Positions 21,509 through 30,742 of a stretch of 64,000 bases of DNA are shown here, in pieces. Origin of the DNA: Bacillus sp. B-jedd (GTDB taxonomy: Bacteria; Bacillota; Bacilli; Bacillales; Cytobacillaceae). Position numbers and translations under genes: made by a program. The stretch lies in the NCBI RefSeq assembly GCF_000821085.1, contig NZ_CCXR01000001.1, positions 2,563,001 through 2,627,000 of the forward strand, given 5' to 3'. The notes under the pieces were generated by a model, which was given only the letters and a program-made list of their open reading frames with translations, ran no database searches and was not told where the DNA came from. How positions within the stretch are numbered: the stretch's first letter is position 1; each line of letters begins with the position of its first letter.

Positions 21509-21549
21509 AAACAGAAAGGAACCGGAAGCAGGCTTGCCTCCAGTTCCCC
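21509..21549 (-). terminator. Terminator after yqhY
   Basis: Minus-strand GGAACTGGAGGCA / TGCTTCCGGTTCC hairpin with a short loop, followed by TTTCTGTTTTC. It separates accB-accC-yqhY from nusB. Confidence 0.75.
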
Positions 21550-21577
21550 CAAGTCTTTATCTAGTCTGTGTTTTAGC

Positions 21578-21988
21578 TTAAATTTCCTGATCGACTTCCG
21601 GCTGTTCCTGTTTTTGGCTTTCGAATTGAATGCCAACAATATGGATGTTGACCTCTTCAGCTTCAAGCGCGGTCATATTAAGCAGGGCTTGTCGAATGTT
21701 ATCCTGGACTTTTTGTGCCACAGATGGAATTGAAACCCCAAACTTCATCATGCAGAAGACATCAACCTTGATTCCGGAATCAGTAAGTTCGACTTTTATG
21801 CCTTTTCCATGGTTTTTCTTGCCTAGTTTTTCAACAACACCCGTCGCGAAATTGCCTCTCATTGAAGCTACTCCCTCGACTTCAGAAGCCGCGATGCCAG
21901 CTATCACCTCAATGACCTCGGGTGCGATTTCCACTTTCCCTTGTCCGCTCAACCCTTCGTTCATTTCCAAAATACCATTTTCGTACAT
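21578..21988 (-). CDS. yqhY: Asp23/Gls24 family protein YqhY
   Basis: 136 residues from the ATG at 21988, with GGAGG 8 nt upstream; a GTG 9 nt earlier is possible but badly spaced. The Asp23 core (VEIAPEVIEVIAGIAASEVEGVASM; PSVAQKVQDNIRQAL) is clear. It sits directly behind accC as in most Firmicutes, where YqhY has been tied to control of acetyl-CoA carboxylase and lipid synthesis. Confidence 0.92.
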   Translation of the reverse strand: MYENGILEMNEGLSGQGKVEIAPEVIEVIAGIAASEVEGVASMRGNFATGVVEKLGKKNHGKGIKVELTDSGIKVDVFCMMKFGVSIPSVAQKVQDNIRQALLNMTALEAEEVNIHIVGIQFESQKQEQPEVDQEI

Positions 21989-22009
21989 ACCGTACACCTC
22001 CAGGTATAT

Positions 22010-23362
22010 CTAGGATTTCATAACATCATACAGTTCAAGGAACTTGGTATTGAATTCCCCATCCACAAATTTTTCATGCTCCAACAACCTGATATGGAAA
22101 GGAATTGTCGTATGGATTCCCTCAACGACAAACTCAGAAAGCGCCCTTTTCATTCGCGCAATCGCCTCGTCCCTTGTACTTCCATACGTGATAACCTTCG
22201 CTATCATTGAATCATAATAAGGTGGAATTGTATAGCCCGGATATGCGGCTGAATCAACCCTGACCCCTATTCCTCCGGGAGGAAGGTACATTTTGATCCT
22301 TCCCGCTGAAGGCATAAAATTCTTTTCAGGGTTCTCGGCATTGATCCGGCATTCGATTGACCATCCATTAAAAGTGACACTTTCCTGGTCAAGGCCAAGT
22401 TTTTCTCCAGAAGCAACCTTTATTTGCTCCTTAATGAGATCCACTCCGGTAACCATTTCTGTAACTGGGTGCTCAACCTGTATCCTTGTATTCATTTCCA
22501 TGAAGTAAAACTTCCTGTTGCGGTAGTCATATATAAATTCTACCGTACCAGCGCCTGTATAATCAACCGCTTTCGCCGCTTTTACTGCAGCATTTCCCAT
22601 TTCCTCCCTCATCTCGGAATCAAGTGCGGGGGATGGCGTTTCTTCAAGCAATTTTTGGAGCCGGCGCTGAATGGAGCAATCCCGCTCCCCTAAATGGATT
22701 GTATTGCCGTATGAGTCGGCGAGGACCTGAATTTCAACATGGCGGAAATCCTCAATGAACTTTTCAAGGTATACCCCGGGATTACCGAAGGCCGTGGCTG
22801 CCTCCTGCTGGGTGATGTTGATTCCCTTCACCAATTCCTGTTCGTCCCTTGCAATCCGGATTCCTTTCCCGCCTCCGCCGGCGGTCGCCTTTATAATGAC
22901 AGGATAGTGGATTTCGTTTGCAAGTGCGATTGCGTCTTCAATATCCTTTATGATTCCACGGGAACCTGGAACGATAGGCACTCCTGCTTCCCTCATCGTT
23001 TCCCTTGCAATGTCCTTTGTGCCCATTTTTGTAATAGCTTCGGGACTCGGCCCTACAAAAATAATATTTACCTCGCGACAAAGCTCGGCAAACGCCGCAT
23101 TCTCCGCTAAAAACCCGTAACCTGGATGGATTGCGTCACACCCTGTAAGCTTGGCGACACTGATGATATTGGTGAAGTTCAAATAACTATCTTTTGATGA
23201 TGTTGGACCAATGCAATATGCTTCATCCGCAAGTTGTACATGGAGGGATTCCCGGTCCGCTTCCGAATAAACGGCAACCGATTCAATTCCTAGGTCCCGG
23301 CAAGCGCGGATGACCCTGACGGCAATTTCCCCCCTGTTGGCTATCAATAGTTTTTTAATCAT
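22010..23362 (-). CDS. accC: Acetyl-CoA carboxylase, biotin carboxylase subunit
   Basis: 450 residues. ATP-grasp enzyme with [12 protein letters not shown] glycine loop, the biotin carboxylase signature [10 protein letters not shown], and [13 protein letters not shown]. It carboxylates biotin on AccB with ATP and bicarbonate. It starts 3 nt after accB. Confidence 0.97.
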   Translation of the reverse strand: MIKKLLIANRGEIAVRVIRACRDLGIESVAVYSEADRESLHVQLADEAYCIGPTSSKDSYLNFTNIISVAKLTGCDAIHPGYGFLAENAAFAELCREVNIIFVGPSPEAITKMGTKDIARETMREAGVPIVPGSRGIIKDIEDAIALANEIHYPVIIKATAGGGGKGIRIARDEQELVKGINITQQEAATAFGNPGVYLEKFIEDFRHVEIQVLADSYGNTIHLGERDCSIQRRLQKLLEETPSPALDSEMREEMGNAAVKAAKAVDYTGAGTVEFIYDYRNRKFYFMEMNTRIQVEHPVTEMVTGVDLIKEQIKVASGEKLGLDQESVTFNGWSIECRINAENPEKNFMPSAGRIKMYLPPGGIGVRVDSAAYPGYTIPPYYDSMIAKVITYGSTRDEAIARMKRALSEFVVEGIHTTIPFHIRLLEHEKFVDGEFNTKFLELYDVMKS

Positions 23363-23365
23363 TTT

Positions 23366-23893
23366 TTAACGCTCCCCGGCTGCTTTTACTAGAAATAACG
23401 GCTGGCCATATTCAACCAGCTGGCCGTCCTTCACGAGAATCTCTACAATCTCGCCGCTAACTTCAGCTTCAATTTCGTTGAAGAGCTTCATCGCTTCTAC
23501 AATGCAGACAACCGTATCCTGGCTAATTTTAGAGCCCGGCTTCACGTATGCATCAGCATCAGGAGATGGTGATGCATAGAACGTACCAACCATTGGAGAG
23601 ACAATTTTGTGAAGGCCTTCCTGCTCATTGCCCGCTGGAGCCGCTTCAGGCTGCTTTGCAGGTTCTGCGACAGGGGCTTGCACAGCCGCAGGTGCTTGTT
23701 GGGCAACAGCTGCCGGCTGGGCCGCCGGCAAAGCCTGGACTACCTGGAGCGGCTGCTGGGTAACAACGGCCCCCTGGTCCTTGGCGTGTTTTTTCATCTT
23801 GATTTTAGAGCCTTCACTTTCATATACAAATTCATCAATGCTTGATTGGTCTATTAGTTTAATTATTTCTCGAATTTCCTGTACTTTTAACAC
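23366..23893 (-). CDS. accB: Biotin carboxyl carrier protein of acetyl-CoA carboxylase
   Basis: 175 residues from a GTG with AAGGAGTG 8 nt upstream. N-terminal helical region, Ala/Pro/Gln-rich linker (about 45-95), then the biotinyl domain with the biotin-accepting Lys in [13 protein letters not shown]. It carries CO2 from AccC to the carboxyltransferase. Promoter and AccC partner follow the usual accB-accC-yqhY order. Confidence 0.97.
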   Translation of the reverse strand: MLKVQEIREIIKLIDQSSIDEFVYESEGSKIKMKKHAKDQGAVVTQQPLQVVQALPAAQPAAVAQQAPAAVQAPVAEPAKQPEAAPAGNEQEGLHKIVSPMVGTFYASPSPDADAYVKPGSKISQDTVVCIVEAMKLFNEIEAEVSGEIVEILVKDGQLVEYGQPLFLVKAAGER

Positions 23894-24008
23894 AATTGCA
23901 GCACTCCTTCAGATTTATGACTAGATAATAATACTATACGATAACACCTTGTACAAATTCAATAATGAATCAAGACAGCTGTATCTCCCTTATTTTACAG
24001 TTATTTTT

Positions 24009-24043
24009 GCAAAAAATAAAACCGGACCCATTGATTGGTCCGG
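24009..24043 (-). terminator. Terminator of the spoIIIA operon
   Basis: Minus-strand CCGGACC, 8-nt loop, GGTCCGG, then TTTTATTTTTT. It ends transcription 9 nt after spoIIIAH. Confidence 0.9.
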
Positions 24044-24051
24044 CAGAAAGG

Positions 24052-24615
24052 TTATTTCGCTGGCTGAAATTCAACAGCTGTTATTTTCATTGATCCGATT
24101 TCGCTTCTGACAAGCTGGATAATTTCATTTGCTGCTTTAGGGGAATGTTTCTCCTTTGATTTCACTGTAACCCTTACTTGATCCCCATCGGCCCTGACAA
24201 GTGCGTCCTCGTAGCCCATCGTCTGCTTTAGCAATGCTTCCAGCACCTCTTCTTTTTTACCAATTTCAGTCAACTCAGCAATTTTATCAAACGCTTCACT
24301 CCGTTTTGCTTCGGAAAGATCGGTGGAGGCTGCCTGGATTTCATAGTCTTCTATCTGTTGATTGCGCGCATCAGTGATTTTGAGGCGCAGAGACTCGAAT
24401 CCTTCCTTGCTGGACGTTTCTGTGACAACCGTTTTTCCATCTTTAGAAGTGACTGTGCCACTTTCCTTGGCATCCGCCTTATCTTTCGCTTTTTCTGAAG
24501 TAGAGGCAAAGTCATTCTTTTGGGATTGAGGTTCGGACGTAATGTAATAGACAGACAAGACAATAACAAGGCTCAGCATCGTCAACAGCCAGACAGTTTG
24601 TTTTTTTAACAGCAT
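24052..24615 (-). CDS. spoIIIAH: SpoIIIAH, mother-cell side of the SpoIIIA-SpoIIQ channel
   Basis: 187 residues, a little shorter than the 218 of B. subtilis. One N-terminal membrane segment (about 6-26), a charged linker, and a C-terminal YscJ/FliF-like ring-building domain (LKITDARNQQIEDYEIQAA ... VRVTVKSKEKHSPKAANEIIQLVRSEIG). It meets SpoIIQ from the forespore across the intermembrane space. Last gene of the operon. Confidence 0.93.
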   Translation of the reverse strand: MLLKKQTVWLLTMLSLVIVLSVYYITSEPQSQKNDFASTSEKAKDKADAKESGTVTSKDGKTVVTETSSKEGFESLRLKITDARNQQIEDYEIQAASTDLSEAKRSEAFDKIAELTEIGKKEEVLEALLKQTMGYEDALVRADGDQVRVTVKSKEKHSPKAANEIIQLVRSEIGSMKITAVEFQPAK

Positions 24616-24617
24616 TC

Positions 24618-25286
24618 TTAGGAATCCCCCTTCGTTTTTTTAGCCATTACAGCAACCCGGTGGCTCGGTACCCCTAGTGACCGGGTAACTGCTTCGATAA
24701 TCCACTTTTTCACTTCTATATTATCCGCTCCGCGGGCAACGACTAGGACTCCGCGAATTTCGGGTTTTTTTGTTTCAATGACAATCGGCTCTTCTTTTTC
24801 ACCACTACGGATAATGACGAGCTGTTCATCAACGGAGGCATCTTCTACGTTTCTTGTTCCCCCTTCGGGATCCTTTTCCACTGTTGTCTGCCTTTTTGTC
24901 ACTCTGTTTTTCTCCAATACCTTTGACTCTGTAGATTCGACGTTAACTACTACTGTAACGTCATCTACCCCCAGCATGTCTTCAAGGGCTTCCTTCAATT
25001 GATTCTCATATGTTCGCTCGTAATTTTCCACAGTTGCTTTCTTCGCAGATTTTTTTTGCCCGAATACAGGAACCTCTTCCCCACCTCCCTCAAGCTGTGC
25101 AGCTGTGGGTACCACCTCCCCCTTTTTTTCTGGCAAAAAGATATTCCCGACAAGCATAAAAACCGCGCCGATACATAGGACCAGCGCCATATACTGGTAT
25201 CTGTGCTTTTTTTTCTCGGGCTCTCCTCCGGAGAATGTGCTTCTCAACCATTCCAACACGCCAATTTTTCCTTTCACAACTTTCAT
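24618..25286 (-). CDS. spoIIIAG: SpoIIIAG, ring-forming channel subunit
   Basis: 222 residues. A transmembrane segment (about 28-47) precedes an extracytoplasmic region with a ring-building motif (NQLKEALEDMLGVDDVTVVVNVESTE) split by a beta insertion, ending GADNIEVKKWIIEAVTRSLGVPSHRVAVM. It forms a large ring in the feeding-tube channel. Its start overlaps the end of spoIIIAF. Confidence 0.94.
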   Translation of the reverse strand: MKVVKGKIGVLEWLRSTFSGGEPEKKKHRYQYMALVLCIGAVFMLVGNIFLPEKKGEVVPTAAQLEGGGEEVPVFGQKKSAKKATVENYERTYENQLKEALEDMLGVDDVTVVVNVESTESKVLEKNRVTKRQTTVEKDPEGGTRNVEDASVDEQLVIIRSGEKEEPIVIETKKPEIRGVLVVARGADNIEVKKWIIEAVTRSLGVPSHRVAVMAKKTKGDS

Positions 25287-25901
25287 TCATCTCCCTTCAA
25301 TGGCAACCTCTATCGCCCCCGCGTCTACACTCCACTTTTCTGCTAAAAAATCTGCTGCCGTTTCTTCCATTTCCGAACGGGTCTTAGTCCGTCCCGGCGC
25401 GGAAGCATCGATATTCACTGTTTCGACAAGTTGGATTTTACCGCTGTTTTTATCAGGCCTTTTTAAAAGGACAGCCACTTTTTTAATCTGGTCAGGGAGA
25501 TTCTGCCCTTCCGCCAATTCCGCATCTATTGATATGTGATCGATTTGAAGCCCGATCCTATCCATCAACTCCTCTTCCGCATCCTCTTTTAATTGGACAG
25601 CCATTTGTTCTAAAATATATGCTTGTTGTGAGGCTTGTATTTCTTTTTTCTTTATTTCTATTAAACTTTTGCTATTTTCAGCATTTTCTTTACGCTCAAG
25701 CGCAGGGATTGAGGCCATCGCTTCGTTGAAATCACTTGATATGAGTTTTAGGATGGGGCCGAGGATGATGGCGATCAACAAAAGTCCGGTAACGATTTTT
25801 GTGTATTTTTGCATAGCGGAATTAGGCAGGAGCATATCAATGACTGTTGCGAGTAGAATGAACAAAATTATATTAGTTACCCACTCTATTAAAAATTCCA
25901 T
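25287..25901 (-). CDS. spoIIIAF: SpoIIIAF
   Basis: 204 residues with two N-terminal membrane helices (about 5-25, 35-55) and a soluble alpha/beta domain. Member of the eight-gene spoIIIA engulfment-stage operon; the soluble domain resembles ring-building modules. AGGAGG precedes the ATG. Confidence 0.92.
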   Translation of the reverse strand: MEFLIEWVTNIILFILLATVIDMLLPNSAMQKYTKIVTGLLLIAIILGPILKLISSDFNEAMASIPALERKENAENSKSLIEIKKKEIQASQQAYILEQMAVQLKEDAEEELMDRIGLQIDHISIDAELAEGQNLPDQIKKVAVLLKRPDKNSGKIQLVETVNIDASAPGRTKTRSEMEETAADFLAEKWSVDAGAIEVAIEGR

Positions 25902-25913
25902 TGCCCTTTCCTC

Positions 25914-27101
25914 CTACCTCATCATCATCGTGATATTGCCTGCCGCAACGATGACCGTAATGCAAAGAAAAAACATCAGCGAAACAATCCCCAGGGAGGC
26001 AAAAACATAAATAATGCTTTTGCCGATGGTATCCAGACAGGCGATTATCGGCCCCCCTCCAAGCGGCTGGAGAATGGCAGCGGCAAATTTGTAAATAAAG
26101 GCGATCATCAGGATTTTTATCGCAGGAAATGCTGCAATCACCAAGAGAATCGCTACCCCGGCGATGCCAACGGTGTTTTTAAGCAAAACCGAGGCGCTGA
26201 TGACCGTATCCGCCGCATCTGTAAACGCCCGCCCGATGACAGGTACAAAGTTTCCTGTTATAAATTTCGCGGTCCGGATTGCGACTCCGTCTGAAACCGC
26301 TGACGAAGCCCCCTGTACCGACAGCACCCCAAGGAAGACTGTCAGAAATATTCCCAGAAGCCCAATGCTCCAATTGCGGAGCATGCCTGCCAGCTGGCTC
26401 ACCTTATAATGTTCGGACATGGTACTGACGATGCTGAGCAATGTTGACAGAAATAAAAGTGGAAGGACGACATGTTCAATCAGCAACCCGCTCGTATTCA
26501 TTAAAAAGAGGACAACCGGGTGAAAAAAGGCGGCCGAAACGACTCCACCTGACGCTGCAATCAAACCAAGCAGCAGGGGAACGAGTGCCAGGATAAAGGC
26601 CATCATCGTCTGGATCGTTTCATTGGTAAATTGGATGACGATATGGAAACTATTCAGCGCCAGGATGACAAGCACCATAAACACTATGGAATAGGCAACT
26701 TTGCTAATTGTGCTTTTTTCAAATGCGTTTTGCAGTGACTGGAGAAACATGCTGAAAACCGTTAGGAGAATCAGGGAACCGAGTAGCTTTCCATTCGTAA
26801 TAAATTCATGGAATGCGAAGGCCAGCAACCCTTTCCCCCATTCCTTCAGCGAGAACTGTTTGTCCCCTTTCAGGAAATCATAAAGACTGCCCTTCTGGCT
26901 TTCAGGCAAAAATCCGCCGTATTCGGTCTTTATGTCTTCCCAAAAACCCATCAATTCGGAAAGGTCCATCGTTTTCAGCTGGGCTTCGACAATTTCTTTT
27001 GCAGGCTGGGGCGTAGTTTCCGGAGAAGCCATGGCACCCGGCAGAAAGGCAAAAAAGAACAGGAAAACGGCAATAAAGAATGGGCGTGTAAATTGGTTCA
27101 T
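25914..27101 (-). CDS. spoIIIAE: SpoIIIAE, polytopic membrane subunit
   Basis: 395 residues. A signal peptide ending near AMA is followed by a periplasm-like helical segment and about seven or eight membrane helices. ATG at 27101 is preferred to a GTG at 27110 because GAGGTG lies 6 nt upstream. Largest membrane protein of the SpoIIIA complex in the mother-cell membrane around the forespore. Confidence 0.94.
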   Translation of the reverse strand: MNQFTRPFFIAVFLFFFAFLPGAMASPETTPQPAKEIVEAQLKTMDLSELMGFWEDIKTEYGGFLPESQKGSLYDFLKGDKQFSLKEWGKGLLAFAFHEFITNGKLLGSLILLTVFSMFLQSLQNAFEKSTISKVAYSIVFMVLVILALNSFHIVIQFTNETIQTMMAFILALVPLLLGLIAASGGVVSAAFFHPVVLFLMNTSGLLIEHVVLPLLFLSTLLSIVSTMSEHYKVSQLAGMLRNWSIGLLGIFLTVFLGVLSVQGASSAVSDGVAIRTAKFITGNFVPVIGRAFTDAADTVISASVLLKNTVGIAGVAILLVIAAFPAIKILMIAFIYKFAAAILQPLGGGPIIACLDTIGKSIIYVFASLGIVSLMFFLCITVIVAAGNITMMMR

Positions 27102-27135
27102 ATTTTTCACCTCGGCTAAAGGGGGTGCATTTAGG

Positions 27136-27531
27136 CTAACTTGGAATAAGCTTTATGATTGTTTCTATTAGCACGGTAAGAATCGGGATGGCCATCGTCA
27201 GGATGAGGATTTTCGCTCCGAGTTCTATCTTGGAGGCGATCGCTCCCTGGCCGGCATCCTTTGTCACCTGGGAGGCAAATTCAGCAATATAGGCAATCCC
27301 GATAATTTTCAGGATCGTCTCGACGTAAACTAGGTTTACTTTTGCGTTTGAGGCAATCCGTTCAATCATCGAGATGATTTCATAAATTTTATCCAACAGG
27401 AATAGAAAGATGACGCAGCCAGTGAATAAAACGAGCAGAAAAGCGAAATTAGGTTTTTGTTCCTTTATGATCATTGCGAGGAAGGTGGCGGTCAGCGAGA
27501 TTCCAACAATTTTTAATATCTCAATCGGAAT
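27136..27531 (-). CDS. spoIIIAD: SpoIIIAD, probable non-canonical ATT start
   Basis: About 131 residues, four hydrophobic segments, SpoIIIAC/AD family (FLAMIIKEQKPNFAFLLVLFTGC). Where relatives begin with Met, the codon is ATT at 27531 (residues IPIEILKIVG) or ATT at 27525; the second lies 8 nt after GGGGAGG, ideal spacing. No ATG, GTG or TTG exists in frame between the spoIIIAC stop and residue 20. An upstream in-frame ATG at 27585 would overlap spoIIIAC in another frame and add 18 unrelated residues, so it is less likely but would be chosen by automatic callers. Role: helper membrane subunit of the SpoIIIA complex. Confidence 0.85.
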   Translation of the reverse strand: MPIEILKIVGISLTATFLAMIIKEQKPNFAFLLVLFTGCVIFLFLLDKIYEIISMIERIASNAKVNLVYVETILKIIGIAYIAEFASQVTKDAGQGAIASKIELGAKILILTMAIPILTVLIETIIKLIPS

Positions 27532-27541
27532 GCCCTCCCCT

Positions 27542-27745
27542 CTACTGGAACAAGAAGACTGATTTGATTTTTTGAAAAAGGCCATCCACAATCGCGGCAA
27601 CCTGAAACAGAATATAAATAAATCCGAATAAGGTAACCCATTGGGCGTATTCTTTTTTGCCGACCTGGTCAAGCACCGTATGCAAAAATGCAACGACAAT
27701 GCCGACACCTGCGATTTTGAAAATGACATCCACTTCCAGACCCAT
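27542..27745 (-). CDS. spoIIIAC: SpoIIIAC
   Basis: 67 residues with two membrane helices (DVIFKIAGVGIVVAFLHTVL; WVTLFGFIYILFQVAAIV). It belongs with SpoIIIAD to one small membrane-protein family of the SpoIIIA complex. GGGGGATTAGG lies before the ATG. Confidence 0.93.
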   Translation of the reverse strand: MGLEVDVIFKIAGVGIVVAFLHTVLDQVGKKEYAQWVTLFGFIYILFQVAAIVDGLFQKIKSVFLFQ

Positions 27746-27756
27746 CCTAATCCCCC

Positions 27757-28272
27757 CTATATCAGTACGATGATGACCAGCAGGCCTGAAAGGAAGCCAA
27801 GGCTTTTGAACATTTTTTCATATTTCGACTGCCTCTCTCGCGCTTCGGCCTCTTCTCTTTCAAGATGGCTTAATGTGAGCTGGATTTGTTTTTGCTGAGA
27901 TAAACGGTCATGCCTGCCGAGAGTCTCCCCGAACTGGCGCATAATCTCCAGTTCCTCCTTTTTCAGCGCAGTCAGCTTCCATATTTCTTCGAGGCTTTCA
28001 TCCCAGGCATCCTTCACGGTTGTTTCCGTCATCGCCAGCCTCTCTCCAAACTTTTCGAATAATCCGCACAATGGGCCAGGAAGCTGCGCGGCAAGCCTCC
28101 TGGACGCTTCATGCAAAGGGGTATGCCCAAACATGATTTCCGCCTCAAGTGATTGAAGGGCAGCTTTCAGCTGGCGAAGCTGTTTAGGGCGTTCAGACAA
28201 ATTCCTGGAAAGTTCAAAGCCCGTCCAAGTTGTCGCCGCTAGGATAAAAAGAGCGCCTGCCAATTTCATCAT
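27757..28272 (-). CDS. spoIIIAB: SpoIIIAB
   Basis: 171 residues. N-terminal hydrophobic segment (LAGALFILAATTWTGFELSR), a GspF-like helical bundle, and a C-terminal membrane helix. The related fold of type II secretion platform proteins is established for SpoIIIAB. Two adjacent ATG codons (28272, 28269) are both usable; GGTG lies 7 nt before the first. Confidence 0.93.
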   Translation of the reverse strand: MMKLAGALFILAATTWTGFELSRNLSERPKQLRQLKAALQSLEAEIMFGHTPLHEASRRLAAQLPGPLCGLFEKFGERLAMTETTVKDAWDESLEEIWKLTALKKEELEIMRQFGETLGRHDRLSQQKQIQLTLSHLEREEAEARERQSKYEKMFKSLGFLSGLLVIIVLI

Positions 28273-28273
28273 T

Positions 28274-29197
28274 TTAGTTCACCTTCACTTTTCGGCTAAC
28301 CGGCATTCCGTCCCGATCCAGAATTCCGTTGATTGTTCCCGGCCCTTTCGACCGGCCCAATACAATATAGCGTTCAAATATACGGCTATTGATGATTTCC
28401 TGCAACGTCGGCCTGTTCCTTACTTCCTCAAAGGAGCCTCCGTGAACGGTGGTGATAATTTTTATTCCTGCATGGACGGCTTCCATAATGGCGGCCGAAT
28501 CCTCTTTTCTGCCAATTTCATCCGCAATGATGACGTCGGGGCTCATGGATCGTATAAGCATCATAATCCCTTCCGCTTTCGGGCAAGCATCAAGCACATC
28601 CATCCTTGGTCCGAAGGTCAATTGCGGCACACCATTGACGCAACCGGCAATTTCGGACCGTTCGTCCACAATTCCGGCTTTTTTTGCTCCTATACGGCTA
28701 TCGCTATCCCCGCTTGAAACAATTCTTGCAATGTCTCTTAAGAGTGTTGTCTTGCCAGTCTGCGGCGGACCGATAATAAGGGTATGAAGCCAGTTTTTTT
28801 GATGGAGAAAAGGAACCAGGGAGAGGGCGCTCCCGATTTTTTCCCTCGCAACCCGGATATTGAAGGATGAAACGTCCCTGATCGCCTTGACCTGTCCCGC
28901 TTCCAGAATGACCTTGCCAGCGAGACCGACCCTGTGTCCGCCAGCGATAGTAATATAACCCCTCATCAATTCCTCATCCATTGCATAAATGGAGTGTTGG
29001 CTTATTTTTTGCAGCAAAAGGACAGCATCATCAGGTTTGGAAAAGTAAGATAGGAAAATCGGGGCCCCACGAGCTGTCACTTCAATCGGCCTATTTATTC
29101 GAATCCTTATTTCCTCTACATAATCTCTTGATTCGGAAGGAATGCCTTCCAGGGCTTTTGATATTGTTTTAGGCAAAAAGGAGAAGATATTTTCCAT
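28274..29197 (-). CDS. spoIIIAA: SpoIIIAA, ATPase of the SpoIIIA complex
   Basis: 307 residues from the ATG at 29197 (GGGGG upstream); a longer frame into the promoter was rejected. Type II/IV secretion-like ATPase with Walker A GPPQTGKTTLLRD, Walker B SPDVIIADEIGRKED, and the GFTHVHG-like ITTVHGGSFEE. It powers the mother-cell channel that supports the engulfed forespore. First gene of the operon, right behind a sigma-E promoter. Confidence 0.95.
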   Translation of the reverse strand: MENIFSFLPKTISKALEGIPSESRDYVEEIRIRINRPIEVTARGAPIFLSYFSKPDDAVLLLQKISQHSIYAMDEELMRGYITIAGGHRVGLAGKVILEAGQVKAIRDVSSFNIRVAREKIGSALSLVPFLHQKNWLHTLIIGPPQTGKTTLLRDIARIVSSGDSDSRIGAKKAGIVDERSEIAGCVNGVPQLTFGPRMDVLDACPKAEGIMMLIRSMSPDVIIADEIGRKEDSAAIMEAVHAGIKIITTVHGGSFEEVRNRPTLQEIINSRIFERYIVLGRSKGPGTINGILDRDGMPVSRKVKVN

Positions 29198-29233
29198 TGG
29201 CAGCCCCCTATTCAATGCTTGCACCATTGTTAA

Positions 29234-29261
29234 AATGTATGCCTGTACAGGCCTAATATGA
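29234..29261 (-). promoter_or_regulatory. Sigma-E promoter of the spoIIIA operon
   Basis: The minus strand shows TCATATT, 13 bp, CATACATT, an exact fit to KMATATT-N13-15-CATACAHT. It lies about 37 nt upstream of spoIIIAA, as expected for this mother-cell operon. Confidence 0.88.
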
Positions 29262-29366
29262 CTGTTTCCCGCCAATCGGTTAGAATGGCTGTGAACCGGG
29301 TATTTTTTATTTCAGGGAAAAGTACAATTTATCAACAGCAACTAATTTAAGGAAAGGATGAATGTG

Positions 29367-30050
29367 ATGGCAATCGGGAGGGATGGCGCGCAGGAAGCAA
29401 ATATCATCATCGTAAAAGGAGAAGGAACCGTTTCAGCGGAACCGGATACCGCCAAGGTCACTGTTGGGGTGACGACCGAACAAAAGGATTTGGTGGAAGC
29501 CCAGCAGCAAAATGCCCGTGATGCGGCAAACCTTGTCAAGGCATTGCTGGGATCCGGGATACCCCCAGAGAATATTCGGACATCAGACTATCGGATTGAA
29601 TCCGTCTATGACTATAAGGAAGGCGCCCAGCTGTTTCGCGGCTATAAAATAACTCATTTATTTCAAGTTAAAACATCAGACCTTGGGAAGGTTGGCGCGC
29701 TTGTCGACAACGCCGTCCAAAATGGAGCAAACTATGTTTCCGATATCCAATTCACGAACAGCCGAAAGGACGACTTGTACAATGAAGCTCTTGAACTGGC
29801 CGTAAAAAACGCCGCCCAAAAAGCCGTAACGATCAGCCAAGCAATAGGTGCGAACCTAAATCCCGTGCCATTAACAGTCACAGAAGGATTCCAACAGCCC
29901 ATTCCCTATTCCGAATACCACACTCCAATGGTAAAAGGAATCTCAACCACAACGCCTATTCAGCCCGGCCAGCTGCTCATTGAAGCCGACATTACCGTAA
30001 AGTACCGATTTGAAGCAGCGGACGGATCAGTGGCCAACGATCAGGATTAA
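29367..30050 (+). CDS. SIMPL-domain (DUF541) protein
   Basis: 227 residues from the ATG at 29367 (AAAGG 9 nt upstream; an ATG 9 nt earlier is too close). SIMPL family pattern: IIIVKGEGTVSAEPDTAKVTVGV, IRTSDYRIESVYDY, then the beta-alpha repeats. Most relatives are exported, but no signal peptide is visible here, so it looks cytoplasmic. Function is unknown. It is transcribed against spoIIIA and opens the block that is absent from the B. subtilis spoIIIA-efp junction. Confidence 0.85.
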   Translation: MAIGRDGAQEANIIIVKGEGTVSAEPDTAKVTVGVTTEQKDLVEAQQQNARDAANLVKALLGSGIPPENIRTSDYRIESVYDYKEGAQLFRGYKITHLFQVKTSDLGKVGALVDNAVQNGANYVSDIQFTNSRKDDLYNEALELAVKNAAQKAVTISQAIGANLNPVPLTVTEGFQQPIPYSEYHTPMVKGISTTTPIQPGQLLIEADITVKYRFEAADGSVANDQD

Positions 30051-30060
30051 GTTAAAAACA

Positions 30061-30096
30061 AAAGGATTAAGCCCCGGGGAGCTTAATCCTTTTTAA
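30061..30096. terminator. Bidirectional terminator between the SIMPL gene and the ccm operon
   Basis: AAAGGATTAAGC pairs with GCTTAATCCTTT around CCCGGGGA, followed by TTTT on the plus strand and preceded by A residues that give the minus strand a T tail. It overlaps the last codons of the thioredoxin-like gene. Confidence 0.85.
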
Positions 30097-30671
30097 TTAT
30101 ATTTACTGACAAGGTTATATAGTTCCATTTTTGTCACTGGTCCCTGGATATACTCGCGGATGACCCCCTGCTTGTCAATGACGAATGTTTCTGGCTGCCC
30201 AAGCACACCATATCTTTTGGATACATTCATCTTAAAGTCGAATAAATAAGTTGAAGATCCCGCATCGTACTTCTCAATAAACCTTTTTACACGGTCTTTG
30301 GGGTCTCCTCGATCAATGATAAGAAGTTTATATTGGTCTCCATATTCTTTCGAGAAAGCTTCAAGATCAGGTGCCTCTTCGATACATGGGCCACACCAAG
30401 CGGTAAAATAGTTTAATATGACAACCTGCCCTTTATAATCAGAGAATTTGACCATGTCCCCGTCAAGATTTTCCAATTCAAAATCAGGAGCTTGATCGCC
30501 TTGTCTTGGAACCTCCGGCTTGTTAGCCATGCTGAAAGAAAAATACCCGAACATTCCAACCACCAATAATAGGACTGTGAGCTTAATGATCTTTTTACTC
30601 ATGGATGAGGCGGCAGGTTGTTCTATTTCTTGGGATTCTTCTATCGTTTCCAACATATCTTCCTGCTTCAT
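30093..30671 (-). CDS. Membrane-anchored thioredoxin-like protein, CcmG/ResA type
   Basis: 192 residues. An acidic cytoplasmic N-terminus of about 25 residues, a membrane anchor (28-46), then an extracytoplasmic thioredoxin fold with active site W92-C93-G-P-C96 and the cis-Pro segment GQPETFVID. Such proteins reduce the CxxCH cysteines of apocytochrome c before haem attachment. B. subtilis ResA has the same layout, so it could equally be called resA; as the last gene of a System I operon it would take the CcmG role. Assignment of reductant source is not possible from this window. Confidence 0.85.
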   Translation of the reverse strand: MKQEDMLETIEESQEIEQPAASSMSKKIIKLTVLLLVVGMFGYFSFSMANKPEVPRQGDQAPDFELENLDGDMVKFSDYKGQVVILNYFTAWCGPCIEEAPDLEAFSKEYGDQYKLLIIDRGDPKDRVKRFIEKYDAGSSTYLFDFKMNVSKRYGVLGQPETFVIDKQGVIREYIQGPVTKMELYNLVSKYN

Positions 30672-30742
30672 GGCTTTTTCCTCCTGTTACTAATTGTTGG
30701 CGGCTCAGGCCCGCTCTTGCGCCATTACCCCAAACTCCGCAA

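Noticed and set aside
27532..27585. Upstream in-frame ATG extension of spoIIIAD
   Set aside because: It lies wholly inside spoIIIAC in another frame, has no ribosome site, and adds residues absent from SpoIIIAD relatives.
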